This document shows, piece after piece, positions 1-8,643 of a stretch of DNA of 64,000 nucleotides (position 1 is the first letter of the stretch; each line of letters starts with the position of its first letter). The notes under the pieces were generated by a model. The model worked only from the letters and a program-made list of their open reading frames with translations, was not told the DNA's origin and did no database searches. The position numbers and the translations under genes were made by a program. Source of the stretch: CAVOOW01 sp963697675 (GTDB lineage: Bacteria; Actinomycetota; Actinomycetes; JACCUZ01); contig CAVOOW010000006.1 in the NCBI GenBank assembly GCA_963697675.1, positions 186,001 to 250,000 on the forward strand, read 5' to 3'.

Positions 1-537
1 GATGCCGGCGAACCGCTTGAAGAGCGCGGCCTTGCCCTCCATCACCGGCAGGGCGGCGAGCGCTCCGAGGTTGCCGAGACCAAGGACGGCGGAGCCGTCG
101 GTCACGACGGCAACCGTGTTGCGCTTGATCGTGAGCCGGCGCGCATCGTCGGGGTTCTCGGCGATCGCCAGGCAGATCCGCGCTACCCCAGGCGTGTAGA
201 TCATCGAGAGGTCGTCACGGTTGCGGATCGGCAGCTTGGGCTGGATCTCGATCTTGCCGCCGAGGTGCACCAGGAACGTGCGGTCCGAGACCTTCAGGAT
301 GGTCACGCCCTCGACGCCGCCGAGCGCCGCGGTCACCTGTTCGGCATGTGAGGTGTCGCTGGCAGCGCACGTGACGTCCATGGTCAGCCGCTCGTGACCC
401 GACGCCGTGACGTCGAGGGCCGTGACTACCCCGCCGGCCCCCTCCACGGCCGCTGTCAGCTGGCTCACCGCGTTGCCGCGAGCGGGCACCTCGAGGCGCA
501 CGGTGATCGAATAGGAACTGCTGGGCAGGTTCGCCAT
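1..537 (-). CDS. NAD-dependent malic enzyme, N-terminal part (runs off the left edge)
   Basis: The reverse strand reads 179 codons from ATG at 537 to the window edge without a stop. Residues about 9-80 look like an ACT regulatory domain, followed by the start of the malic enzyme N-terminal domain, with the catalytic-tyrosine motif YTPGVA and the stretch VTDGSAVLGLGNLGALAALP that is highly conserved in malic enzymes. The protein would decarboxylate malate to pyruvate with NAD(P) reduction in the cytosol. The N-terminal ACT domain suggests allosteric control by a small ligand, as in other actinobacterial members. The catalytic centre and NAD domain lie outside the window, so integrity cannot be judged. 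Confidence 0.9.
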   Translation of the reverse strand, partial: MANLPSSSYSITVRLEVPARGNAVSQLTAAVEGAGGVVTALDVTASGHERLTMDVTCAASDTSHAEQVTAALGGVEGVTILKVSDRTFLVHLGGKIEIQPKLPIRNRDDLSMIYTPGVARICLAIAENPDDARRLTIKRNTVAVVTDGSAVLGLGNLGALAALPVMEGKAALFKRFAGI

Positions 538-682
538 GGTGCGCATCGTTGCAGAACGGCCGTGAGCAGCGTCACGTCGCCCGCGTGGTGCGATCAAGAA
601 AACGGTCGCGAGGGCCGATACTGCTCACTGGAGGTCGCGCTGGCATCACGCCGACAGAACAGGGCCAGCAGCTGAGAAACCG

Positions 683-787
683 ATGATCATGTTGATTCTT
701 CTCGTACCCGGTGTAGTGCTGGCACTCGTACTCTGCATGGACCGTCTCGAGCGCTGGGCGGTCGAGACCCGCGACGAGCAAGTCTGA
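683..787 (+). CDS. Small single-pass membrane protein (34 aa)
   Basis: An ATG at 683 opens a 34-residue frame: an apolar N-terminal half (MIMLILLVPGVVLALVLCMD) followed by a charged tail DRLERWAVETRDEQV. This is the layout of a small inner-membrane protein with a cytoplasmic amphipathic tail. It sits between the divergent malic enzyme gene and the sensory block on the other strand. The ribosome binding site is weak. No function is recognised, and the call rests on composition only. Confidence 0.35.
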   Translation: MIMLILLVPGVVLALVLCMDRLERWAVETRDEQV

Positions 788-815
788 CCGCAGCCGTCGC
801 CGTCCCGCCGCCTGC

Positions 816-1262
816 CTAGCGCGACGGCAGGCGCACGACCGTGACGAAGAAGTCGTCGATCTGGCGGACGACGTCGATGAACCGCTCGAAGTCGACCGGC
901 TTCGTGACGTAGGCGTTGGCGTGCAGTGAGTAGCTGCGCAGCACGTCCTCCTCCGCCTCCGACGTCGTCAGCACGACCACCGGGATGTTCGCGAGGTTCG
1001 GGTCTGACTTGATGGCCTCCAGCACTTCACGGCCGTCCATGCGGGGCAGGTTGAGGTCGAGCAGCACGAGGTCGGGACGGGGTGCGGAGCCATATTCGCC
1101 CTCCCGGCGGAGGAAGGCCATCGCGTCAGCACCGTCCTGCACGACGTGGAGCTTGTTGGTCACCTTGTGGGCCTCGAACGCCTCCCGGGTCATGAGTACG
1201 TCGCCAGGGTCGTCCTCGACGAGCAGCACCTCAATCTGTCGCGCTGGCTGTGACAGCGTCAT
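816..1262 (-). CDS. Single-domain response regulator (Rcp1/CheY-like)
   Basis: A receiver domain with no output domain, about 148 aa from ATG at 1262. The acidic pair lies in VLLVEDDPGDVLM, the phosphoacceptor Asp in LVLLDLNLPRMDG, the conserved Thr in VVVLTTS and the Lys in YVTKPVDFE. The GDVLMTREAF helix and length match the Rcp1-type regulators that pair with CHASE3 or phytochrome kinases. The start is chosen because GAGAGGAAC lies just upstream; an in-frame ATG further upstream is buried in the kinase gene. The gene overlaps the 3' end of the kinase by 32 bp, which implies translational coupling and makes the kinase its likely phosphodonor. Confidence 0.85.
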   Translation of the reverse strand: MTLSQPARQIEVLLVEDDPGDVLMTREAFEAHKVTNKLHVVQDGADAMAFLRREGEYGSAPRPDLVLLDLNLPRMDGREVLEAIKSDPNLANIPVVVLTTSEAEEDVLRSYSLHANAYVTKPVDFERFIDVVRQIDDFFVTVVRLPSR

Positions 1263-2841
1263 CCTTGTTCCTCTCGTCGTGCTCGGGCGGGACAGGCGCA
1301 CTGTCGGTGGACCCTGTGACTGGCAGGCTCCACCGGAGCACGGTCCCGCTGACCGCCGTTGTGTCGAGCCAGATCCGTCCGCCGTGGTATTCCACGATCT
1401 TCTTGCACATCGACAGACCGATGCCGGTGCCGCCGTAGGCGTCGCGGGCGTGGAGCCGTTGGAAGATCACGAAAATCTTGTCGGCGTACTGCTCTTCGAT
1501 GCCGATGCCATTGTCGCTGCAGGACATCTCCCACATGTCACCGGCACCGCGCACTCCGATGTGGACCCTCGGGGGCTCGGCGCCGTGGAACTTCACAGCG
1601 TTGCCCACCAGGTTCTGGAACAGCTGCACGAGCAGGGTGCTCTCACCGTTCACCGTCGGCAGCTCATCGCTGGTGATGACAGCACCCGTCTCCTCGATGA
1701 TCGCCGAAAGCTGGCGCTGCGCCTGGGCGAGTGCTGCTCCCAGGTCCACGGGGACGAAGTCAGTGGCCAGCCGCCCGACCCGCGAGAAAGCCAACAGGTC
1801 GTTGATGAGCTGCTGCATGCGCTTCGCACCGTCGACCGCGTACTCGATGTACTGGTCGCCACGCTCGTCGAGCTGGCCCTTGTAACGGCGCTCGAGAAGC
1901 TGGCAGAAGCTGGCGACCTTGCGCAGCGGCTCCTGCAGGTCGTGGGACGCGACGTAGGCGAACTGCTCGAGCTCGGTGTTGGACCGCACCAGATCCTGCG
2001 CCTGCTCCTCGACAACTGCCCGGGCGCGCTGCGCGTCGTCGCGGGCCTGCTCGGCCATGGCGTACTCCTGCACGATGCGCAGCCGCATGCGCTCAATCTG
2101 GTCGGCAAGCAGCCGGATCTCGGCCGGGGCGTCCGTCAGGGTCACCGCGTGGGAGAGGTCGCCACCCTCGACGGTCACCACCTCGGCACCGAGCTGCGCC
2201 AGCGGAGTCGTCACCCAGCGCCGCAACGCCACCCAGGTCAGCAGGCCGAGGGTCAGCAGGAGCGCGAGCGAGACGAGCAGGACCCGTCGGAGCTGGGCAA
2301 GACTGTGGTCCAGGGTTTGCGAGGCGGCGTCCCGACTCGCACTCACCGGTCCCTGCAGGTCGCGCAGCGCGGACCGGATCGCGTCGAAACTGTTCTTGCC
2401 CTCGTTGATCTGCTCGCTCGAGGCGGCCTTCGGTCCGCGCGCCTTGGTCGTGTCGATCACCGGCCTTGCGACCGTCGATCGCCACACACCTGCGGCAGCC
2501 GTCACACGGTCGAGACGCTCGAGCAGGTCGGGTCGAGTCGCCAGCAGCCTGCGCAGGTTCCGCACCTGGGCCTGCTCCGACGCCCGGCCCTGCGTGTAGG
2601 GGACCAGGAACGAGTCCTCGCCGGCAAGGGCGAAACCACGCAGCCCGGTCTCCTGGTCGGAGTAGGCCTTCGACAGCGTCTCGGTCGCCAGCGCGGCCGG
2701 GCCGTAGCGGTCGACGCGGTCATTGCGAGCGTGCTCGAGGTTGGCCAGAGCGCTGGTGATCAGGATCACGAGCACCACGGTCACGGCACCGATGACCGTG
2801 AACACCGTGCCGAGCATGCGACGCAGCGGCCATCGGCTCAT
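1231..2841 (-). CDS. CHASE3-HAMP sensor histidine kinase
   Basis: 536 aa. TM1 covers about residues 10-32, followed by a CHASE3-like periplasmic helical domain with the typical DQETGLRGFAL signature, TM2 near 185-205, HAMP, a short coiled coil, HisKA with the phosphoacceptor in YVASHDLQEPLRKV, and HATPase_c with N box NLVGNAVKFH and G boxes DNGIGI and GGTGIGLSMCKK. The architecture matches phytochrome-like kinases that signal to Rcp1-type regulators, and exactly such a regulator overlaps its 3' end. The signal is unknown, since CHASE3 ligands are poorly defined. It lies downstream of the SpoIIE phosphatase gene and is probably in the same transcript. Confidence 0.9.
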   Translation of the reverse strand: MSRWPLRRMLGTVFTVIGAVTVVLVILITSALANLEHARNDRVDRYGPAALATETLSKAYSDQETGLRGFALAGEDSFLVPYTQGRASEQAQVRNLRRLLATRPDLLERLDRVTAAAGVWRSTVARPVIDTTKARGPKAASSEQINEGKNSFDAIRSALRDLQGPVSASRDAASQTLDHSLAQLRRVLLVSLALLLTLGLLTWVALRRWVTTPLAQLGAEVVTVEGGDLSHAVTLTDAPAEIRLLADQIERMRLRIVQEYAMAEQARDDAQRARAVVEEQAQDLVRSNTELEQFAYVASHDLQEPLRKVASFCQLLERRYKGQLDERGDQYIEYAVDGAKRMQQLINDLLAFSRVGRLATDFVPVDLGAALAQAQRQLSAIIEETGAVITSDELPTVNGESTLLVQLFQNLVGNAVKFHGAEPPRVHIGVRGAGDMWEMSCSDNGIGIEEQYADKIFVIFQRLHARDAYGGTGIGLSMCKKIVEYHGGRIWLDTTAVSGTVLRWSLPVTGSTDSAPVPPEHDERNKDDAVTASATD

Positions 2842-2921
2842 GCGCCGCCCTCCTCGCCGGCGCTCGTCGGACGCACCCGCACAAGGCGCTGTACCAACGA
2901 TGAGCTCGCAGGCTCGCTCAT
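2838..2921 (-). CDS. Tiny candidate ORF coupled by ATGA at both ends (27 aa)
   Basis: Between the SpoIIE gene and the kinase gene lies a 27-codon frame beginning MSEPASSSLVQRLVRV. Its ATG overlaps the upstream stop as ATGA, and its TGA overlaps the kinase ATG as ATGA. This is the pattern of translationally coupled operon members. It has no domain. It may be a true small protein or simply a relay that carries ribosomes from the phosphatase to the kinase start. Only the overlaps support it. Confidence 0.3.
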   Translation of the reverse strand: MSEPASSSLVQRLVRVRPTSAGEEGGA

Positions 2922-4126
2922 ACGCCGGCCCAGGAGACCAGCAGGATCGCGACGTCGTCGGTCAGCTCGCCGCCGTTCTTGCTCCGCACGTCGTGCATCA
3001 GGCCCTCCACGAGCGCGTGACCGGTAGCTCCCGAAAGCAGCCGCTGCGCAAGCAGTTCACGCATGCCGTCTTCACCGAGCCGCGCCGATCGGTCGAGACC
3101 GGTGTAGCCCTCGACGAGGCCGTCGGTGAACAGGAGCAGGCGATCGGACCGGTCGACGGCGAGGTCCGTAGCGACCCACGTCGCGGTGTCATCGACGCCC
3201 AGAGCGATGCCCGTCACCTGAATCGGCAGGCTCGAGACGTGGTCGCCGACGATGAGCAGCGGCCACGGGTGTCCGGCCAGCCAGAAACGCGCGGTGCTGC
3301 GCCCGGCATCGACGCGGACCATCGTCACGGTGGCGAACACTTCTTCCGAGCTGCGCTCACTGGTCAGCACGGCGGCCATCGACGGCAGGATCGTCTCAGG
3401 GTCGACACCCGCCAGCACCAGGGTGCGCCAGGCGATCCGCAGGCACACGCCCAAGGCCGCCTCGTCGGGCCCGTGGCCCGCGACGTCGCCGATCAGCAGG
3501 AACAGGTCACCGTCCGCGCGCTCGACCACGTCATAGAAATCGCCGCCCAGCAGCGCCTGGTGCCGACCAGGTGTATAGCGCGCCACGATCTGCACGCCCG
3601 TGTCGCTGACCAGTGGCTGGGGGAGCAGCCCGCGCTCCAGGCGGGCGTTCTCCGCGGCTCGCGCCTCGGAGGCATACAGCCGCCGCATGGACTCGTCGGC
3701 GCGCTTGCGCTCGACGGCGTAGCGGATGGCGCGGTGCAGCACCTCGCCGTCGATGTTGCCCTTGACGAGATAGTCCTGGGCGCCGTACGAGACCGACTCG
3801 ATGCCGCGAAACTCGTCGGCGACACCGGTCAGCACCAGCACGGCCAGGGTCGGCGCAGCGTTGAGGACCAGTCGCAGAGCATCCATGCCCTCCGCGTCGG
3901 GCAGACCGAGGTCGAGCAGGACGCAGTCGAAGTCCCCCGGCAGCCGGGCCTCCGCCGCCTGCAGGGTGCTGACCCTGTTGAGATAGATGTCGGGAGCCGA
4001 GTCGATCAGGAGCTCACGTACCAGGAAAGCGTCACCCTCGTCGTCCTCGACGAGCAGGACGCGGGTCGGCGGGACCGGACCGGAGCGCGACGCGGCGTCG
4101 ACCGCTTCCACGCTGGTGTCACTCAT
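2918..4126 (-). CDS. Response regulator with SpoIIE/PP2C phosphatase output (RsbU-like)
   Basis: About 402 aa from ATG at 4126 (MSDTSVEAVD). Residues about 20-140 are a receiver domain with VLLVEDDEGDAF, phosphoacceptor DCVLLDLGLPDAEG and a Lys in DYLVKGN. A short coiled linker follows, then a PP2C/SpoIIE domain with metal-binding motifs GGDFYDVV, IGDVAGHGPDEA, LLLFTDGLVEGY and LTDDVAILLV. Such proteins dephosphorylate anti-anti-sigma factors and so release alternative sigma factors. The adjacent RsbW-type kinase gene fits that role. No anti-anti-sigma or sigma gene is in the window, so the regulon is unknown. A longer upstream start is possible but reads through an Arg-rich, unlikely stretch. 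Confidence 0.9.
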   Translation of the reverse strand: MSDTSVEAVDAASRSGPVPPTRVLLVEDDEGDAFLVRELLIDSAPDIYLNRVSTLQAAEARLPGDFDCVLLDLGLPDAEGMDALRLVLNAAPTLAVLVLTGVADEFRGIESVSYGAQDYLVKGNIDGEVLHRAIRYAVERKRADESMRRLYASEARAAENARLERGLLPQPLVSDTGVQIVARYTPGRHQALLGGDFYDVVERADGDLFLLIGDVAGHGPDEAALGVCLRIAWRTLVLAGVDPETILPSMAAVLTSERSSEEVFATVTMVRVDAGRSTARFWLAGHPWPLLIVGDHVSSLPIQVTGIALGVDDTATWVATDLAVDRSDRLLLFTDGLVEGYTGLDRSARLGEDGMRELLAQRLLSGATGHALVEGLMHDVRSKNGGELTDDVAILLVSWAGV

Positions 4127-4238
4127 GGCGTGAGAGCGCTCCGATCGTCCGTATGCGAACGTCGCCCTCTCGACGTAGTGAGGATCATCGCAGACGATCG
4201 CGGGTGCCTGCCGCCGCCGAGACACACCCCGCGGGCGG

Positions 4239-4736
4239 TCAGTCCCGTCTCCCCGGCCGGACCGTCCCGCGCAGCCGCGCTTCGGGGACGTCGCCCCAGC
4301 CCTGGTCGGCGGGTTCACCCACCTCGAACCAGACGATCTTTCCGCCCGTCACCGGATCGGCGTCGACGCCCCAGCGTCTGGCCAGGCGGTCGAGCAGCCG
4401 CAGTCCGCGACCGGTGGTCGATGTCGGCGCGAAGGCATGCAGCCGTGGACGCGCGGGTGAGCCGTCGCGAACCGTGATGCGGACCACGTCGTCGTCAACG
4501 TCGACGGTCAGCGTCACGGTGGTGCGGGCGTGCAGGATCGCGTTGGTCACGACCTCGGACACGAGCAGCGCGGCCGTGTCCACATCGGCGGCACCGTCGA
4601 CCAGCCGGGACCGCACGAAACGGCGCGCCACGGGCACGCTGGCCGTGGTGGGCGGCAGGTCGAGCACATTCACCTCAAAAGGGTATCGCGCGGCGACCCG
4701 CCGAGATCGGCTCGTGACCTTCGACGCGCGAGACAA
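4239..4736 (-). CDS. RsbW-like anti-sigma factor kinase (HATPase_c_2)
   Basis: A GHKL ATPase domain of about 140 residues: N box LVSEVVTNAILHA, G1-like RDGSPARPR and glycine loop TTGRGLRLLDRLARRWG. This is the actinobacterial stand-alone serine kinase/anti-sigma family. Family members bind sigma factors and phosphorylate anti-anti-sigma proteins. The start is uncertain: the given ATG precedes an Arg-rich leader, while a GTG about 25 codons further in is preceded by GAGGTGA and begins at the domain. Its position next to the SpoIIE phosphatase supports a partner-switching module. Confidence 0.85.
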   Translation of the reverse strand: MSRASKVTSRSRRVAARYPFEVNVLDLPPTTASVPVARRFVRSRLVDGAADVDTAALLVSEVVTNAILHARTTVTLTVDVDDDVVRITVRDGSPARPRLHAFAPTSTTGRGLRLLDRLARRWGVDADPVTGGKIVWFEVGEPADQGWGDVPEARLRGTVRPGRRD

Positions 4737-4756
4737 CTTCTCGTACGCCCGGGACC

Positions 4757-5531
4757 TCAGCCCGCCGGGTCAGCACCACGGCTGCGTGCCCGCGTCTCGC
4801 GCTCGTCCGCGTCAAGCTGTGCGGCCTGCTCAGGCGTCGGTGCGCCACCGCCCATGTCGGCGGGCAGCCACCACGCCTGGGCGGAGTCGGACGGCCGGTC
4901 CGGATACTGCTGCTGCACCTCGTGCAACATCGTGGTCATCCGGTCTCGCAGCACGTCGGTCACCTCGGCCATGTCTGCCTTCGGGTGGCACCGTGATCGG
5001 CTCCCCGACGCGGACGGTGATCGGCGTCTTCGTGCGGCCCAGCTGCTTGGGGTGGTCCTTGGTCCAGACTCGCTGCGAGCCCCAGATGACCGCCGGCAGC
5101 AGCGGCACCCGCGCGGCGGCAGCCATCCGGACCGCTCCCGCCTTGAACTCCTTCAGCTGGAAGGACCGACTGATCGTCGCCTCGGGAAAGACCCCGACGA
5201 TCTCACCGTTCTTCAGCGCGGTCAGCGCTTCGCGGAAGGATGCCGAGCCGGCCTCCCGGTCGACGGAGATGTGGTGCATGCCGCGCATCAACGGTCCGCT
5301 GATGCGGTGGTCGAAGACATCGTTCTTGGCCATGAAGCGCACGAGCCGCTTGGCAGGGCGGGCCGCGAGCCCTGCGTACGTGAAGTCCATGTAGCCGACG
5401 TGGTTGATCACCATCACCGCTCCACCCTGGCGCGGCACGTGCTCGGTGCCCTGCAGCGTGAAGCGCAGCCCCTGGACACGGAACACGACCCGCGCCAGAC
5501 CGATCACTGCCGGGTAGACAACTTCAGCCAC
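4757..5531 (-). CDS. Lysophospholipid acyltransferase (PlsC family), frame broken near its 3' end
   Basis: Acyltransferase motifs in order are MVINHVGYMDF (the HxxxxD motif is represented as NHVGYMD), HHISVDREAGSASF, VGVFPEATIS (FPEGT-like) and LLPAVIWGSQRVW. The protein should acylate lysophosphatidate or a related lipid at the membrane. The frame is lost at about 4978-4982: GAAGGCAGAC carries one extra G, after which the downstream frame continues naturally as DMAEVTDVLRDRMTTMLHEV and ends in a typical WWLPADMGGGAPTPEQA tail at 4757. The joined product is about 257 aa. The break may be an assembly indel, because both sides are well conserved in character. Confidence 0.85.
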
Positions 5532-5576
5532 GGCCAGGAACCTACCCCGCCTCGCGGCGGTGTCGGACGAGGGTTG

Positions 5577-7526
5577 TCAGTGAGCGACTTCCAGCGCGTC
5601 GAGCAGGGCGTTGACGGCGTCGTCGACGTCGCCGTCGCCCACCACGACAAGGTCGGGGTTCTCGGGCGCCTCGTAGCCCTGGCCGACGCCGGTCATGTTC
5701 GGCAGGGTGCCCGCCGCGGCCTTGGCATAGAGGCCCTTCGGGTCCCGCTCGACGACGACGTCGCTGGGAGTGTCGACCCACACCTCGAGGAAGTCGCCCG
5801 CCTCGAACAACCCCTTGGCCGCACGGCGGTCGCCGCGGAACGGCGACACGAGCGACACGACGACGATCAGCCCGGCATCAAGCATCAGCTTGGCCGTCTC
5901 GGCCACCCGCCGGACGTTCTCGGCGCGGTCTTCAGGCGTGAAGCCGAGGTCGCGGTTGAGACCGGTGCGCACGCCGTCACCGTCGAGCACGTAGGTGTGC
6001 AGACCCATGCCGAACAGCTTGCGCTCGAGGGCGTCGGCGATCGTCGACTTGCCTGCGCCGGGCAAACCGGTGAGCCACAGGACGCGAGGTCGCTGGCCCT
6101 TGAGCAGGGAGCGCGCCTCCCGATCGACGGTGAATGCATGGGGTACGACGTTGTGGGCGCGCCGCAGTGCGTGGCGCACCAGCCCGGCGGCCACCGTGTC
6201 GCGGCTGACCCGCTCGACGAGCAGGAAGCCACCCGTGTCGCGGGACAGCTCATAGGCATCCAGCGGTACGGGGGTGTCCGTAGCGATCTCGACGTGGCCG
6301 ATGTCGTTCATCTTCAAGGTGCGCCCGGCCATCTCCTCACCGGAGACGACGTCGCGTCGACCTCGGATGGCAGTGACGACGGCGGGAACGGACATGGAGC
6401 CGGCCACCAGAAGATAGGAACGGCCGTGCCGCAGCTCCTCCTCCCCGGTCCACACCAGGTCAGCCGCGAAGGCTGTCGCGGGACGCGGGAAGGTGTCGTC
6501 CGATGCACCGTCGGGCTTGGCGACGAGCAGGTCGCCGCGCGTCACGTCGGTCTCGGTCTCGAGCGTCAGCGTCACGGCCTGGCCGGCCCGCGCCTCGTCG
6601 ATGTCGCCCTCGTAGGTGACGATGCGCTCGACGGTCGCAGCCGGACCGTTGGCGTTCACGACGACCTTGTCCCCCGGGCGCACGACGCCAGACACGACGG
6701 TTCCCGCGTAACCACGGAAGTCGTCAGCCCGCACGACGTACTGCACAGGGAGCCGGAACGGCGCCGCACTCTTGTCGGCCTCGGGTCGCGGGCGCCACCT
6801 GGTGAGGCTCGTCATGACGGTCGGGCCGTGATACCACGGCATGGCCTCGGACGCGTCGATGACGTTGTCACCCGTCAGGGCGCTGACCGGGATGACGGTG
6901 ACGTCGTCGAGGTCGAAGCGGGCGGCGGCGGCGCGAACGCCCCCGGCGAACTCCTCGAACGCGATGTGCGCGAAGTCGACTGCGTCCATCTTGTTGATCG
7001 CCACGATGACGGTGCGGACACCCATGATCGCGCACACCGTGAGGTGCCGGTGGGTCTGCGGACGGATGCCACGCGTCGCGTCGACGAGCAGGATCGCGAC
7101 GTCGGCGGTCGAGGCCGCGACGGCCATGTTGCGGGTGTACTGCTCGTGTCCGGGTGCGTCGGCGATGATCGCGCGACGTCCGGAGGGCAGGTAGAGGTGG
7201 CGGTAGGCCACGTCGATGGTGATGCCCTGCTCGTGCTCAGCCTCCAGCCCGTCGGTGAGCATCGAGTAGTCGACCTCGCCCGGGGGGATGGTGGAGCCGC
7301 TGCGCCGGGTGTTGCGCGCGTAGTCGAGGACGTCGTCCGGGACGCTGTCGGTCTCGGCGAGCAGCCGGCCGATCAGCGTGGACTTGCCGTCGTCGACGGA
7401 ACCGCAGGCAACGATGCGCACGATGGGGTGCTGCTCGAGAGCAACCTCCTCGACGTGCTCCTCGTCGGCGTCCGGGGCAGCAGTGTCCGCGGTCGTCGCG
7501 TCCAGGTTGTTCTCGGTGGTGGTCAT
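5577..7526 (-). CDS. cysNC: Bifunctional sulfate adenylyltransferase large subunit / APS kinase
   Basis: 649 aa. The N-terminal GTPase is EF-Tu-like: P loop GSVDDGKST at 42-50, DAPGHEQY and NKMD. The C-terminal APS kinase has the P loop GLPGAGKST at about 487-495 and the substrate loop LDGDGVRTGLNRDLGF. With CysD it drives ATP + sulfate to APS, and the kinase half makes PAPS. Its ATG overlaps the cysD stop by one base (TGATG), so the two are coupled. The fusion is common in actinobacteria. No reductase genes for assimilation lie beside it in the window. Confidence 0.97.
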   Translation of the reverse strand: MTTTENNLDATTADTAAPDADEEHVEEVALEQHPIVRIVACGSVDDGKSTLIGRLLAETDSVPDDVLDYARNTRRSGSTIPPGEVDYSMLTDGLEAEHEQGITIDVAYRHLYLPSGRRAIIADAPGHEQYTRNMAVAASTADVAILLVDATRGIRPQTHRHLTVCAIMGVRTVIVAINKMDAVDFAHIAFEEFAGGVRAAAARFDLDDVTVIPVSALTGDNVIDASEAMPWYHGPTVMTSLTRWRPRPEADKSAAPFRLPVQYVVRADDFRGYAGTVVSGVVRPGDKVVVNANGPAATVERIVTYEGDIDEARAGQAVTLTLETETDVTRGDLLVAKPDGASDDTFPRPATAFAADLVWTGEEELRHGRSYLLVAGSMSVPAVVTAIRGRRDVVSGEEMAGRTLKMNDIGHVEIATDTPVPLDAYELSRDTGGFLLVERVSRDTVAAGLVRHALRRAHNVVPHAFTVDREARSLLKGQRPRVLWLTGLPGAGKSTIADALERKLFGMGLHTYVLDGDGVRTGLNRDLGFTPEDRAENVRRVAETAKLMLDAGLIVVVSLVSPFRGDRRAAKGLFEAGDFLEVWVDTPSDVVVERDPKGLYAKAAAGTLPNMTGVGQGYEAPENPDLVVVGDGDVDDAVNALLDALEVAH

Positions 7527-8452
7527 CAGAAGTATCCCTCGGTCTTCTTGCTCTCCATCGAGCCGCCGCCCTCTCCGTCGATGAGACGGCCGGATCGCTC
7601 GGACCGGCGATCGATGAGCATCTCCTCGATCAGCGCGTCGAGATCCTTGGCCTGCGACTCGACGGCAGCGGTGAGCGGGTAGCAGCCGAGCGTGCGGAAG
7701 CGAACGTCCTTGATCATCGGCGTTTCGCCGTCCCGCAGCGGGTAGCGGTCGTCGTCGATCATGATGAGCTGGCCGCCGCGGTCGACGACCGGCCGGGGCT
7801 CGGAGAAGTACAGGGGTACGACCGGGATGTTCTCGCGCTGGACATAGCGCCACACGTCGAGCTCGGTCCAGTTGGACAGCGGGAACACCCGCATCGTCTG
7901 GCCCTCCGACAACTCGGTGTTGGCGGTGCGCCAGAACTCCGGGCGCTGCTTGCGTGGCTCCCACCGGTGGCCGGGCTCGCGCAGCGAGAAGACCCGCTCC
8001 TTCGCCCGGGAGCGTTCCTCGTCGCGGCGGGCACCACCGATGGCCGCGTCATAGCCCCCCGCGTCAAGGGCCTGGCGCAGGGCAACGGTCTTCATGATGC
8101 GGGTGTACTCGTGGGTGCCGTGCGTGAACGGGGTGACGCCTTCTGCGCGGCCCTCCTCGTTCGTGTGCACCCGCAGGTCGAGGCCGAGCTCGGCGGCCGT
8201 GCGGTCGCGGAAGTCGATCATCTCGCGGAACTTCCACGTGGTGTCGATGTGCAGCACCGTGAACGGCACCTTGCCCGGCGCGAACGCCTTGACAGCGAGG
8301 TGCAGCAGGACCGACGAGTCCTTGCCTATGGAGTAGAGCAGCACGGGGCGGCGGAACGCACCCGCTGTCTCACGAAATATGTGGATCGCCTCGGCCTCGA
8401 GGGCGTTGAGGACGGCGTCCGGCGCGATCATTGCGTCGGCAGCAGTTGCCAT
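7526..8452 (-). CDS. cysD: Sulfate adenylyltransferase small subunit
   Basis: 308 aa, the usual length for CysD. The PP-loop is SIGKDSSVLLHLA at about 41-53. Further family hallmarks include HIDTTWKFREMI, GGARRDEERSRAKERVFS, PLSNWTELDVWRY and VRFRTLGCYPLT. It catalyses adenylation of sulfate to APS together with the GTPase CysN, encoded by the downstream overlapping gene. It is first in the operon. About 190 bp separate it from the divergent HAD gene, and no riboswitch or clear operator was recognised there. Confidence 0.97.
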   Translation of the reverse strand: MATAADAMIAPDAVLNALEAEAIHIFRETAGAFRRPVLLYSIGKDSSVLLHLAVKAFAPGKVPFTVLHIDTTWKFREMIDFRDRTAAELGLDLRVHTNEEGRAEGVTPFTHGTHEYTRIMKTVALRQALDAGGYDAAIGGARRDEERSRAKERVFSLREPGHRWEPRKQRPEFWRTANTELSEGQTMRVFPLSNWTELDVWRYVQRENIPVVPLYFSEPRPVVDRGGQLIMIDDDRYPLRDGETPMIKDVRFRTLGCYPLTAAVESQAKDLDALIEEMLIDRRSERSGRLIDGEGGGSMESKKTEGYF

Positions 8453-8643
8453 GTGTGGATGACCTCAAATCGGGTGACAGCGATTTCTTCCGAGCCAACA
8501 TTGTGCCTGGCAAGACCCCGGCACGCGTAATTACCGCCCAGATCCTCCGAATGACGGTCATGAACTGAGCGCAAGGTTGAGCCAGACGGGCACCATCGTC
8601 GCCGTACGTCCGACATTCGTCCCTCTGCGTGGAGGCACATCTG

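Noticed and set aside
985..3027. 680-codon open frame on the + strand
   Set aside because: Lies opposite the CHASE3 kinase and regulator genes; composition is Arg/His/Gln-rich shadow of high-GC codon bias with no domain.
4970..4990. Programmed frameshift in plsC
   Set aside because: No slippery heptamer with downstream pseudoknot is apparent; one extra G gives a simpler explanation.
4530..7682. 1050-codon open frame on the + strand
   Set aside because: Antisense to plsC and cysNC, whose motifs are unmistakable; the frame has only low-complexity Asp/His/Arg text.
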